A stretch of 64,000 nt of DNA from Candidatus Altimarinota bacterium (GTDB lineage Bacteria; Patescibacteriota; Gracilibacteria; UBA4473): NCBI GenBank assembly GCA_020631075.1, contig JAHDHX010000001.1, positions 124,001 to 188,000 of the forward strand, written 5' to 3'. The translations under genes were made by a program, and so were the position numbers. Numbering within the stretch: the first letter of the stretch is position 1; each line of letters opens with the position of its first letter. This document shows, piece by piece, positions 44,230 through 53,397 of this stretch. The notes under the pieces were generated by a model. The model saw only the letters and a list, made by a program, of their open reading frames with translations, searched no databases and was not told the origin of the DNA.

Positions 44230-46136
44230 GGGAGAGTTTTCAAGGCTTTGATGATGCCGTCACTGTCTATGCCGGCCATGGCGTAGAGCTGGGCGCTGGT
44301 GCCTGAGAGCTGGTAGCCCGTGACGGCGACGGACTGAAAGTGCTGCAAGGGGATGCCCTGCTGCGCGGCGTGTAGAGCGACGGCGGCGGCGAGGCCGCTG
44401 GGGGCGCAGTGGTCCTCGACCGTGATGACTCTGTGGGTTTTGCGGAGGGAGGCGGTGAGGGTGTCGTCGAATTGCTTGATGCTGCTGGCGATGATGATTT
44501 CGGCGTCTATGGCGCTGGCCTTACGCGCGAGGAGGGCTTCGCCAGCGAGGGCACCTGAAGTGACGATGGTCACGGACTGACCCTCGCGCAGGCGGTCGCA
44601 CCGACCGTAGGTGTAGACGTAGTCGGGGCCGAAGAAGGGTTGGCCGTCTTCGGTCAGCAAAATGGGGAACTTATGCCGGCCCATGCGGACGTAGAAGTTG
44701 CCGTAGTGGGTGCCGATGTAGCGGATGATGCGGTCGCAGTGGTTGGCGTCGGCGGGTTCGATGACGTGGGTGTCGAACATCCCCAAGAAGGAGCCCATGT
44801 CGTCGATGGCCTGATGGGTGGGGCCGTCCTCGCCGACGCTGAGGCCACAGTGGGTGGCGACCATTTTGACGTTGGCGTGGTTGATGTCGTTGACGCGGGC
44901 TTGGTCTTTGGCGCGGGAGGACATAAACGCGCCGAAGGTCGAGCAAAAGGGCACGAAGCCGTGCAAGCTGAGGCCACCCGAGAGGCTGACCATTTGCTGC
45001 TCGCAGATGCCGCACTCGATGAATTGCTGGGGGTGGTCTTTCTTCACGCCGGTGGTCTTGACCGAGCCGCCGACGTCTGCGGTGAGGGCGAGGACGGTGG
45101 GGTTGGCGGCGGCGAGGTCAGCGAGGGCGGCGCCGTAGGCACTGCGGCAGTCTGTCATGGTGCCAGCGTCGTAGACCCGTGGGGTGCCCGCGGACAACCC
45201 CTGTAGGGGGCTGAGTGAAGCGGGGGAAGGGTGCAGGGTGGGGCGGAAGGCGCGGTCGGCTTGGAAGTTTTTGAGGATTTGCTCTTGGTCAGGAGTGAGG
45301 GCGAGGCGGTCGAGCTCGGGTTGGGCTTGGTCGGGTTTAGGGGCTTTGCCGTGCCAGGCGGAGGACTTGGCTTCGCCAGTGGCCTGCATGAACTCGATCC
45401 CTTGACCCATGACCGTCTGGCCGACGATGCAGGTGGGGCGGTCGGACTGGGTGGCGGTGTGGTAGGCGGCCCAGATGGCTTCGGGGTCGTGGCCGTTGAT
45501 CTCGAGAACATTCCACCGATGGGCGCGGAAGATGGCGGGGATGTCGATGGGGACGATGGCGTCGAGGGAGTCAGTGAGTTGGACTTCGTTAAAATCAACG
45601 AGGACGGTGAAATTTTTGAGGTTTTCTTTGGCGGCGAAAAGCGCCATCTCGTGGATTTGGCCTTCTTGGGCTTCGCCGTCGCCGATCATGGCCCAGACGT
45701 GGCGGTCGGTGCTTTTGAGCTTCTCAGCCAGGGCGAACCCGCTGGCGGCGCTGACCCCCACGCCCAGTGGCCCAGTGCCGAACCAGATGCCCGGGACGTG
45801 CCGCGTGACGTGGCCTTCATAGGGGTGGCCTGCTTTGCGGAAATTAGCCACGACCTCGTCACGGTCGATGACGCCGCACTCGGCCAGCAGGGCGTAGACG
45901 GCGGGTGAAATGTGGCCGTTGCTGACGACGAGGACTTCGTCGGTGTGGGTGAGCCGCCAGCAGTAGAGTGTGGCGAGCATGTCGAGGGCGCTGAGCGCGC
46001 CACCTGGGTGGCCTGACTGGGCGTTGGTGACCATGTGCAAAATGTCGTGGCGGCAGGCCTGACGGAAGACTTCATAAAAGGCGAGGCGGTCAGCACCGAG
46101 GGGTTGGCCGAGGGTGGGGCGGGAGAAATCAAACAT
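44226..46136 (-). CDS. tkt: transketolase
   Basis: AQSGHPGGALSALDMLATLY; GDGEAQEGQIHEM; ECGICEQQMVSLSGGLSLHG; VEDHCAPSGLAAAV. Confidence 0.93.
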   Translation of the reverse strand: MFDFSRPTLGQPLGADRLAFYEVFRQACRHDILHMVTNAQSGHPGGALSALDMLATLYCWRLTHTDEVLVVSNGHISPAVYALLAECGVIDRDEVVANFRKAGHPYEGHVTRHVPGIWFGTGPLGVGVSAASGFALAEKLKSTDRHVWAMIGDGEAQEGQIHEMALFAAKENLKNFTVLVDFNEVQLTDSLDAIVPIDIPAIFRAHRWNVLEINGHDPEAIWAAYHTATQSDRPTCIVGQTVMGQGIEFMQATGEAKSSAWHGKAPKPDQAQPELDRLALTPDQEQILKNFQADRAFRPTLHPSPASLSPLQGLSAGTPRVYDAGTMTDCRSAYGAALADLAAANPTVLALTADVGGSVKTTGVKKDHPQQFIECGICEQQMVSLSGGLSLHGFVPFCSTFGAFMSSRAKDQARVNDINHANVKMVATHCGLSVGEDGPTHQAIDDMGSFLGMFDTHVIEPADANHCDRIIRYIGTHYGNFYVRMGRHKFPILLTEDGQPFFGPDYVYTYGRCDRLREGQSVTIVTSGALAGEALLARKASAIDAEIIIASSIKQFDDTLTASLRKTHRVITVEDHCAPSGLAAAVALHAAQQGIPLQHFQSVAVTGYQLSGTSAQLYAMAGIDSDGIIKALKTLP

Positions 46137-46192
46137 GGGCGAATAGTGGGGACAGCGGAGAAGGAGTGACTTTTTCAAGAGAATGATACACT

Positions 46193-47110
46193 ATGGGGGT
46201 GTTTGGTTCACTGAAAAATATGATGGAATTTTGGGATGGGGCGTACCTGCTGGCTTCACTGAAAAGTTGGTTTGAAATTTTGCTCATGTATGGGCTGGTC
46301 GTTATACCTTTTATGGTGCTGGGGTGGCTGTGGTCGCTGTGGCGAGGACGGGCGGATCATGTGGACATGATGTGGGGGTTGGGTTTTGTGCTGATGGTGT
46401 GGAGTGTGGTGGGGGCGTATTCTTTCCTGCAGTGGTCTACTCCTGAAGGGATACGCGGGGTGCCTTTGCCGGCTATGACGTATAAGTATCTGCTGTTTGC
46501 GGGGCTGGTGACGCTGTGGGGGGGGCGGTTGGCGGGGTACATAGCGCTGCGGGGGCGGGGAAAACCCGAAGACTGGCGGTACGCCAACTGGCGGCGTGAC
46601 TGGGGGAAGCACTTCTGGTGGCGGAGTTTGTTGCAGATCTTTCTGTTGCAAGGGCTAATAATGCTCGTGATGGGGGCGCCGCTGATGATGGAGGGGACGC
46701 GGAATTTGATATTCTTGGGGGATGAGATGGGGGTGTCTGGAATGGTGAAATTTTGGCTGGGAGGAGGGTTGGCGCTGGGGGGGATACTCTTTGAAGCGGT
46801 GGCGGACTGGCAGTTGTATACATTCAAGCAGAAACCTGAAAATAAGGGGCAGGTGCTGGATGCTGGCCTGTGGGGGTGGTCGCGGCACCCGAATTATTTC
46901 GGGGAAATAGTCATCTGGTGGGGGTTGTGGGTGATGGTAGGGGGGACGGTGGGGACGGTCTTGTCGCCGTTGCTTATAACCTTCCTTCTGGTGCGGGTGA
47001 GTGGGGTGGCGATGACGGAGCGGCGGTATGCGGGGGATGATGACTATAGCCGCTATAAACGGCGGGTGAGCGCGCTGGTGCCGTGGTGGCCGAAAAAACA
47101 GGCCGAGTGA
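46193..47110 (+). CDS. DUF1295 / steroid-5-alpha-reductase-like membrane protein
   Basis: DAGLWGWSRHPNYFGEIVIWWGLWVM...ADHVDMMWGLGFVL. Confidence 0.88.
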   Translation: MGVFGSLKNMMEFWDGAYLLASLKSWFEILLMYGLVVIPFMVLGWLWSLWRGRADHVDMMWGLGFVLMVWSVVGAYSFLQWSTPEGIRGVPLPAMTYKYLLFAGLVTLWGGRLAGYIALRGRGKPEDWRYANWRRDWGKHFWWRSLLQIFLLQGLIMLVMGAPLMMEGTRNLIFLGDEMGVSGMVKFWLGGGLALGGILFEAVADWQLYTFKQKPENKGQVLDAGLWGWSRHPNYFGEIVIWWGLWVMVGGTVGTVLSPLLITFLLVRVSGVAMTERRYAGDDDYSRYKRRVSALVPWWPKKQAE

Positions 47111-47159
47111 GGGGCCAGTGGGTGGACGAGCAAAGCGGTGAGGAGTAGGGTATGGGGTG

Positions 47160-48683
47160 ATGCTGGCAAAAATACGGTCGTTGAATGTGTTTGGCCTGAC
47201 GGTGGACCCAGTAGAAATACAGGTGGATGTGCAGCGGGGTTTACCGAGCTTTAGCGTGGTGGGGCTGCCCGACGCGGCCGTGCAAGAGTCGCGCGAGCGG
47301 GTGCGGACGGCGCTGATAAACTCTGGGTTTACCTTCCCGCGGCAGAAGGTGGTGGTAAACCTCGCGCCAGCGGACCTGAAAAAATCTGGGGCGCGGTTTG
47401 ACCTTGGGGTGGGGGTGGGGATCTTACACAGTACGGGCGAAATAACCCTGGCGGACTGGGACACGGCGGGGTTTGTGGGGGAGCTAAGCTTTGACGGGAC
47501 CGTGCGGGCAGTGAGTGGAGTGCTGCCGACGGTGGTAGCGGCGAAGAAGCTGGGGTTTGCGAGTGTGTATGTGCCAGCGGCCAACGCGCGGGAGGCGGCG
47601 CTGATAGACGGAATAGATGTGTATAGCGTGGAGAATCTGACCCAGCTGGTGGGGCACCTGCGCGGGGATGCGCCGCTGACCCCCGAGCCGATGGCAGACC
47701 TGACCACGGTGCTGGTGCCGCCGAGTGGGGAGCGAGATATGGCGCACATTCAGGGGCAAGAACACGCGAAGCGGGCGATGGAGATAGCCGCGGCGGGGGG
47801 GCACAACATCCTCATGGTGGGGCCACCCGGGAGTGGGAAGACGATGCTGGCGAAGGCGTTTGGGACGATCTTGCCCCGACTGTCGATCGATGAGGCACTG
47901 GAGGTGACGGAGGTGCACTCCGTGGCGGGGTTGCTGGACCCCGAAGAGCCCGTGGTGCGACGGCGGCCTTTCCGCTCGGTGCACCACACGGCGAGTGCGG
48001 TGGCGATCATTGGTGGAGGGAACCCGCCGCGCCCCGGAGAAATATCGCTCTCGCATCGAGGGGTACTCTTCCTTGATGAGTTCCCTGAGTTTGCGGTGAA
48101 GACACTGGAGACGCTGCGACAGCCGCTGGAAGATGGGGTGGTGACGGTGTCACGCGCGTCGGGGACGTGCCAGTTCCCTGCGCAGATCACGCTGGTGGCG
48201 GCGATGAACCCGTGCCCGTGTGGGTTTTTGGATGATCCTGAAAAAAACTGTGTGTGCACGGCCAACCAGATAGCGCGGTACCAAGCGAAACTTTCGGGGC
48301 CGTTGCTCGACCGCATTGACCTGCACGTGCAGGTGCCGCGGGTATCTTTTGACAAGCTGGCGGGACGGGGGACTTTGGCGGAGCATTCGGAGAGTATCCG
48401 CGCGCGGGTGGAAGAGGCGCGAAACCGACAGCTGGCGCGGTTTGCGGGGATGGAGGGGCTGGTGTGTAATGCGGATATGACTTCGCCGTTGATCAAACAG
48501 CACTGTGTAGTGGGCGACGAGGCGGGGAGCCTGCTGCAAAGTGCGGTGCAACAAATGAACCTGAGCGGGCGGGCGTATTTCCGCATCCTCAAGCTGGCGC
48601 GGACGATTGCTGACCTGGCGGGGAGTGATGAGATTAGCCTGACGCACGTGGCGGAGGCGATTAGTTACCGTGAGGGGGCATAG
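47160..48683 (+). CDS. comM: YifB/ComM family Mg-chelatase-like AAA ATPase
   Basis: VDVQRGLPSFSVVGLPDAAVQESRERVRTAL; GPPGSGKTMLAKAFGTILP; FLDEFPEF; MNPCPCG. Confidence 0.94.
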   Translation: MLAKIRSLNVFGLTVDPVEIQVDVQRGLPSFSVVGLPDAAVQESRERVRTALINSGFTFPRQKVVVNLAPADLKKSGARFDLGVGVGILHSTGEITLADWDTAGFVGELSFDGTVRAVSGVLPTVVAAKKLGFASVYVPAANAREAALIDGIDVYSVENLTQLVGHLRGDAPLTPEPMADLTTVLVPPSGERDMAHIQGQEHAKRAMEIAAAGGHNILMVGPPGSGKTMLAKAFGTILPRLSIDEALEVTEVHSVAGLLDPEEPVVRRRPFRSVHHTASAVAIIGGGNPPRPGEISLSHRGVLFLDEFPEFAVKTLETLRQPLEDGVVTVSRASGTCQFPAQITLVAAMNPCPCGFLDDPEKNCVCTANQIARYQAKLSGPLLDRIDLHVQVPRVSFDKLAGRGTLAEHSESIRARVEEARNRQLARFAGMEGLVCNADMTSPLIKQHCVVGDEAGSLLQSAVQQMNLSGRAYFRILKLARTIADLAGSDEISLTHVAEAISYREGA

Positions 48684-48703
48684 GGGGAGATATAATTTTG
48701 AAA

Positions 48704-49204
48704 ATGCATAAACGTATAACGCAGTTTCTGGATCGGCATACTCGTCAGATGTTTGACGTGGATAAAGGCCAACTCAAAGAATTTCCCCGACCAGTGATCT
48801 GGTGGGTGTATTTGATGAGTATGAGTGTGCTGTTGCAGGGGTTGGCGGATATAGTGCTGAAAGTGGGGGGGTATGCGGGGGTGATGGTGAAATTTCCGTG
48901 GCGGATGGATTTTTTATTTCTCACGGTGATATCTGTTTTGATGGGGTATCAAACCTTGATCGGTATGCGGAGGCGGGAGCTGGATGTGACGCGGAATTCG
49001 GTGCAGATTGGTTTATTGGTTGAAATTGGCCTGGTGGTGGGGGACGTGTACTTCGTACTTCAAAATTATGACTGGTTGCCTGAGGCTTTGGTGATCCGTG
49101 CACCGTTTATTGTTTTCACGACTCTTAATATATTTATCTTGCTCTATATTGTTTGGAAGTTGAGCTTGTTTCGTGATGTGAACGGGGAGTGGAAAGTTTT
49201 TTGA
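48704..49204 (+). CDS. small multi-pass membrane protein, unknown
   Basis: Four hydrophobic segments; TATAAT at 48691-48696. Confidence 0.6.
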   Translation: MHKRITQFLDRHTRQMFDVDKGQLKEFPRPVIWWVYLMSMSVLLQGLADIVLKVGGYAGVMVKFPWRMDFLFLTVISVLMGYQTLIGMRRRELDVTRNSVQIGLLVEIGLVVGDVYFVLQNYDWLPEALVIRAPFIVFTTLNIFILLYIVWKLSLFRDVNGEWKVF

Positions 49205-49266
49205 AGATATTTCTGTTTCCTCTAATCAGTTTTTTTGCTTCGGTGAGGTGGTGTAGGGGAGTGTTT

Positions 49267-50256
49267 TTAGCTTTGTTCAGCGATGTAGTGTAGGCCTGCG
49301 TCTAGGGCGGGGAGGGCGTCTTTGTTGACTTTGGTTTCATGAGCACCATTAGGACCAACCATCATTAGTTTGACATTATTGTTGGCGAGACTGTTGAGGT
49401 CTTCAGCATGTCGAGTCATTTCGTCTAGAAATGCACTTCGGGCGCTGAAAATTTGCTTTGAATCTAGTCCCATAAAATGTGTGTATTTGGGTTTGTCTTT
49501 GGCGAGTTGGAAGTCTTTGGCGGTGGCAATGATCTGCTCGGCGGGGAGGTCCAGGGTGACGACAACATTCAGGCTGCGGCGGAGGTTGAACTCGATGACG
49601 TTGACGCTGTCGAGAAATGACTCGGTGATGTGGGTGGGGGCGATGCCCAGCTGCTGCGAGACCATGCGGGAGACAAACTGGCTGAGGTCTTTGCTGACGG
49701 TCATGAGACCTTGCTCGGTGTTGGTTTTGATCTCGGCCTGGTTGCTAGGGGCGTAGGCCTGCGTGATGCCGAAGGTGAGCATGTCGGGGGCGTTGCCGGC
49801 GTCTTTGGCGCGGCCACTGGCGATGAGTTGGCCGTCGGTGCTGACGATGGTGGCGGAGACGGTCGACTGGGAGGGGAAGTCGTTGGCCTGGCCAGAAGCT
49901 ATTTGTTTGAGGATGGACTGGTGCGCTTTGGGGTTGGCTTTGAGGGCGTCCCACTGGGCGGTGAAGTCCGGGTAGTTGGACTGGGTACAGAGTATATCTA
50001 CTGTTTTGGCTTGGGGAATGTCGAGGACGAAATCGGCCGAAGGAAGGACTCTGTCGCCGCTGAGTTGGGCGTATTTGGCCTGGAGCTCGCTGAAATTGGC
50101 TGGTTTGGGGAGATCAGATAGCACGTTTTGGCTGATGTTGTCCTTGGTATGGAACTGGACAGCATGAAGCGGGTATTTCTTTTCACTTCGCTGGTAGAGC
50201 GGAATGACACCACTGTAGGGATCAGTTTCGTAGCCGTAGAAATTTTCAAGAGACAT
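49267..50256 (-). CDS. hypothetical protein, unknown function
   Basis: Intact 329-codon ORF MSLENFYGYETDPYSGVIPLYQRSEKKYP... Confidence 0.65.
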   Translation of the reverse strand: MSLENFYGYETDPYSGVIPLYQRSEKKYPLHAVQFHTKDNISQNVLSDLPKPANFSELQAKYAQLSGDRVLPSADFVLDIPQAKTVDILCTQSNYPDFTAQWDALKANPKAHQSILKQIASGQANDFPSQSTVSATIVSTDGQLIASGRAKDAGNAPDMLTFGITQAYAPSNQAEIKTNTEQGLMTVSKDLSQFVSRMVSQQLGIAPTHITESFLDSVNVIEFNLRRSLNVVVTLDLPAEQIIATAKDFQLAKDKPKYTHFMGLDSKQIFSARSAFLDEMTRHAEDLNSLANNNVKLMMVGPNGAHETKVNKDALPALDAGLHYIAEQS

Positions 50257-50321
50257 CTGCCTGAGGGTAGACAGATGTCTGTTTTAGTCAAAAATTTTAT
50301 TATTTAAATACAAACTTCCAA

Positions 50322-52367
50322 TTAAGCACTGATGACCACTTCGACGAGAGAGTCTTTTTTGAATTTTTGGTAGAGGATCTTGCCGATGGCTTTTTGGATC
50401 ATGGTTTCGAGGGCTTTGGGGGCGCGCTCTGGGCTGGCGTTGCGTTCGTAGAGGGATTTAGCTTCTTTCTCGATCTGTTTGAAGATCTCGTGCGAGAGGT
50501 CGGCGCGGAAGCCGCGGGCGCGGATATTCACCTTCTTGACACTGGAGCCGCCTGTGCGGAGGTGCACCAAGATAAGTCCGCCTTCGGACATCAAATGGCG
50601 GTCGGTGAGGGTGGATTCTTTAATGGCGTGGCCGTTTTCGATCAGTTGCATTTCGGACTTGATGGCTTCGCGCTCGGTCATGAGGCGGGCGCCTTTGGCA
50701 CTGAGCACGACGCCGCGGCCGTTGCGCATGACGAAGCAGCTTTTGGGGTTGTAGCCGAGGTCGCGCACGACGAGGTCGCGGTGGCCGTTACGCATGTAGA
50801 GCTCACCATGGATGGGGGCGAAGTAGCGGGGGTTGAGCAGGGAGGTCATGAGTTTGCACTCTTCGGCGTAGCCGTGACCAGAGACGTAGATGTTGTCGGC
50901 GAGGTGGTCGATGACGTGGACGCCTATTTCGGCGAGGTTGTTGCGGACGGAGACAATGGCGATCTCATTCCCGGGGATGGGGGAAGACGAAAAGACGATG
51001 GTGTCGTCGCGCCGCAGGCGAACCTGGGCGTGGCGGCCAGCGGCCATGCGGGTGAGGGCGGCGAGTTCTTCGCCCTGTGACCCTGTGGAGAGGATCAGGA
51101 CGCGGGAGGGGTCCATGGTGTCGGCTTTTTTGCTGATGCGCTGGATGGTGCGTTCCTTGCACTTGAGGTAGTTGAGCTTGCGGGCGATGCCGATGTTTTT
51201 TTCCATCGAGCGGCCGCTGAGGAACACTGTTCGCCCTGCGGCTTCGGCGGCTTCGACGATCTTACTGACGCGGCCGACGCTCGACGCGAAGGTGGCGATG
51301 ATGAGGCGGCCTTTGGTCTTGTGCACGAGTTTGGCGAGGTTGGCCTCGACAATCGACTCGCTGATGGTGTGGCCTGGCTTCATGGCATTAGTGGAGTCGA
51401 CCATGGCGAGGGCGACGCCCTCACGTCCGAGCTGCCCGATGCGGGTGAGGTCGGCGGGTTGGTCGTCGGAGGGGTTGTGGTCGATCTTGAAGTCTGATGT
51501 GTTGACGATCTTGCCGTAGGGGGTGTTGGCGACTATCCCGACCCCGCCCGGGATAGAGTGGTTGATGTGGAAAAATTCCATGTTGAATTTGCCCAGTTTG
51601 ATCTTGGACGTGGGGTCGATCTCGGTGATTTTGAGTTTTTTGGTGATGCCGAACTCTTGGCTGTTGGCGAGGATGAGTTCCTTAGTCAAGCGGGTGGAAA
51701 ACATGGGCGGATAGCCGAGCTGGGGCACGATGTAGGGCACGCCGCCGATGTGGTCGAGGTGGCCGTGGGTGTAGATTATCCCCTTGATCTTGTGTTTGTT
51801 TTTGATGAGGTAGGTGAGGTCGGGGATGAGGATGTCGACCCCGTAGTGCTCGGGGGAGGGGAACAAGAAACCTGTGTCGATAATGACAATGTCGTCGCCC
51901 CACTCGATGAACATCATGTTCATACCGACTTGCTCCATCCCCCCGATGGGTACGACGCGGATGTCGCCGACGTCTTGGGGTCGGGTGCGGCTGAGAATGT
52001 GAAATTTCTCGCGTTTCTCGGCCGTGACGCGGCCCTTGTGCGGGTCGTGGTCGGTGAACTGCTGCGGGCCGCCACGGCGACCACCGCCTCCGCCACCACC
52101 AGAGCGACCACCACGCGAGCGGTCGCCCCCTGAGCGGCCTGCGCCGCCGCCAGAACGGCCGTGGCCACCGCCAGAGCGACGGTCAGACCCTGAACGGGAG
52201 CGGTCGCTGCGACGGCGGTCGCCCGCGGGTTTGCGGGGGGAGTCGCTGGTGGTTTTATCTGCCTTAGGAGTAGAAGCAGAAGCAGATGAGTCTGCGGAAC
52301 TGCGAGAGGAGCTGGAGCTGACGAGGCCTTGGGCGCTGAGCCAGCTGGTGAGTTTGGATCCGGCCAT
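50322..52367 (-). CDS. rnj: ribonuclease J with disordered RG/SGG-rich N-terminal extension
   Basis: IRVVPIGGMEQVGMNMMFIEWGDDIVIIDTGFLFP; YTHGHLDHIGGVPYI; INHSIPGGVGI; TGSQGEELAALTRMA; ATG at 52367 (MAGSKLTSW) used, not the longer ORF. Confidence 0.93.
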   Translation of the reverse strand: MAGSKLTSWLSAQGLVSSSSSRSSADSSASASTPKADKTTSDSPRKPAGDRRRSDRSRSGSDRRSGGGHGRSGGGAGRSGGDRSRGGRSGGGGGGGRRGGPQQFTDHDPHKGRVTAEKREKFHILSRTRPQDVGDIRVVPIGGMEQVGMNMMFIEWGDDIVIIDTGFLFPSPEHYGVDILIPDLTYLIKNKHKIKGIIYTHGHLDHIGGVPYIVPQLGYPPMFSTRLTKELILANSQEFGITKKLKITEIDPTSKIKLGKFNMEFFHINHSIPGGVGIVANTPYGKIVNTSDFKIDHNPSDDQPADLTRIGQLGREGVALAMVDSTNAMKPGHTISESIVEANLAKLVHKTKGRLIIATFASSVGRVSKIVEAAEAAGRTVFLSGRSMEKNIGIARKLNYLKCKERTIQRISKKADTMDPSRVLILSTGSQGEELAALTRMAAGRHAQVRLRRDDTIVFSSSPIPGNEIAIVSVRNNLAEIGVHVIDHLADNIYVSGHGYAEECKLMTSLLNPRYFAPIHGELYMRNGHRDLVVRDLGYNPKSCFVMRNGRGVVLSAKGARLMTEREAIKSEMQLIENGHAIKESTLTDRHLMSEGGLILVHLRTGGSSVKKVNIRARGFRADLSHEIFKQIEKEAKSLYERNASPERAPKALETMIQKAIGKILYQKFKKDSLVEVVISA

Positions 52368-52783
52368 GATAGAACTGGATAAAAGAATAGAAGGGTTTGA
52401 TTTCTGGGGCTCGGACACAGACGGAAATTTCTTTTGGATTCCTCGAGGTTCGTTTTCCTCCTTTAGAGAAGGAAGATAAGAGGGGGCGAGGGGGGCTCTG
52501 TCACACGGTGGGTGAAAATAAAAGCACCTGACGAGAGAGTGGTGAAGTGGCTGGCGAGCGTAGACGCTGGGCAGCGGTAGGAGAAATGTCTGTGGCAAAG
52601 AGCGAGAGGGCGTGGGGCTCCGAAAGGGTGAGGTGCGGGTGGGGCGTGGGTGCGGGGGACTCTTCACAAGGGGAGGCCAGCACTGCCCGACGAGGCACGA
52701 GAGAGGTGGCGGGGGGTATGACAGCAAAAGTTGTCAAAACCGAGCGCGCGACACCGAGGGAGCCGCCAGAGGCGGAGGGCTCA

Positions 52784-52832
52784 CAATTCTTGACTGACTG
52801 GGGGGTTTGGATCTCGACAAACCGAAGAATTG
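52784..52832. other. nested perfect inverted repeat upstream of rnj
   Basis: CAATTCTT ... GGTTTG-gatctcga-CAAACC-g-AAGAATTG. Confidence 0.5.
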
Positions 52833-52914
52833 CAGCAGAAATCATTCATAGTATACAGAAATGTGGGCTGAGTGCGAGGGAAGTGGGGGGATTTTGCAAT
52901 GGAAGTGTTTTTAA

Positions 52915-53382
52915 TTACTTCTTTTGCGGGAGATTGATTTTGATCCACTGACTACGAGGTTCGGCGGGATAAGGCGGTGAAAGAAGGGGCTGACAATGAC
53001 TGATGTGCTGGTAAAAACCAAGCGCGGATCGGGCGATCTTTGTCTGGTTGGTTGTCTGAGGGAGGTGCTGGGCTTGCCATTGGAGTAGCAATTGCACGAT
53101 TGTTTTCCCGATGTTTTGGCCTCGGTGATGTGGGTGCACCACTACGCTTCGGAGTTGGGCAAAGGTTTCAGTGGGGTTGTGGCTGAGGCTGCCAGTGCCA
53201 AGGAGGGTGCCATTGGCTGACTGCGCAATGGCGGTGATGACGTAGTGCTCGTAGTAGTGGGGAGTCCGAACTGGGTCGCTGGGGGTGAGGAGGTGCTGGG
53301 TGATGAAGTCGTTGACAGTGGGCAGCAGAGGGTGAAGCTGCAGATGGGGGATAAGCTGGAGCGTGAAATTTGGGGGCGTTAT
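52915..53382 (-). CDS. GNAT-family N-acetyltransferase, apparently with a non-canonical start codon
   Basis: Reverse-strand frame open from just after hisS stop: TPPNFTLQLIPHLQLHPLLPTVNDFITQHLL...GTLLGTGSLSHNPTETFAQLRSVVVHPHHRGQNIGKTIVQLLLQW; no ATG/GTG/TTG before the VVVHPHHRGQNIG motif. Confidence 0.6.
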   Translation of the reverse strand: MTPPNFTLQLIPHLQLHPLLPTVNDFITQHLLTPSDPVRTPHYYEHYVITAIAQSANGTLLGTGSLSHNPTETFAQLRSVVVHPHHRGQNIGKTIVQLLLQWQAQHLPQTTNQTKIARSALGFYQHISHCQPLLSPPYPAEPRSQWIKINLPQKK

Positions 53383-53397
53383 TGTTTTTTGCTGTTA

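Noticed and set aside
49267-50256. Degenerate Nudix domain in the 329-aa protein
   Set aside because: Faint resemblance (VSATIVSTDGQLIASGRA...) but the Nudix box is absent; not supportable without HHpred.
52547-52951. 134-aa plus-strand ORF upstream of RNase J
   Set aside because: No recognisable domain, unusual composition, overlaps strong inverted repeats; treated as non-coding.
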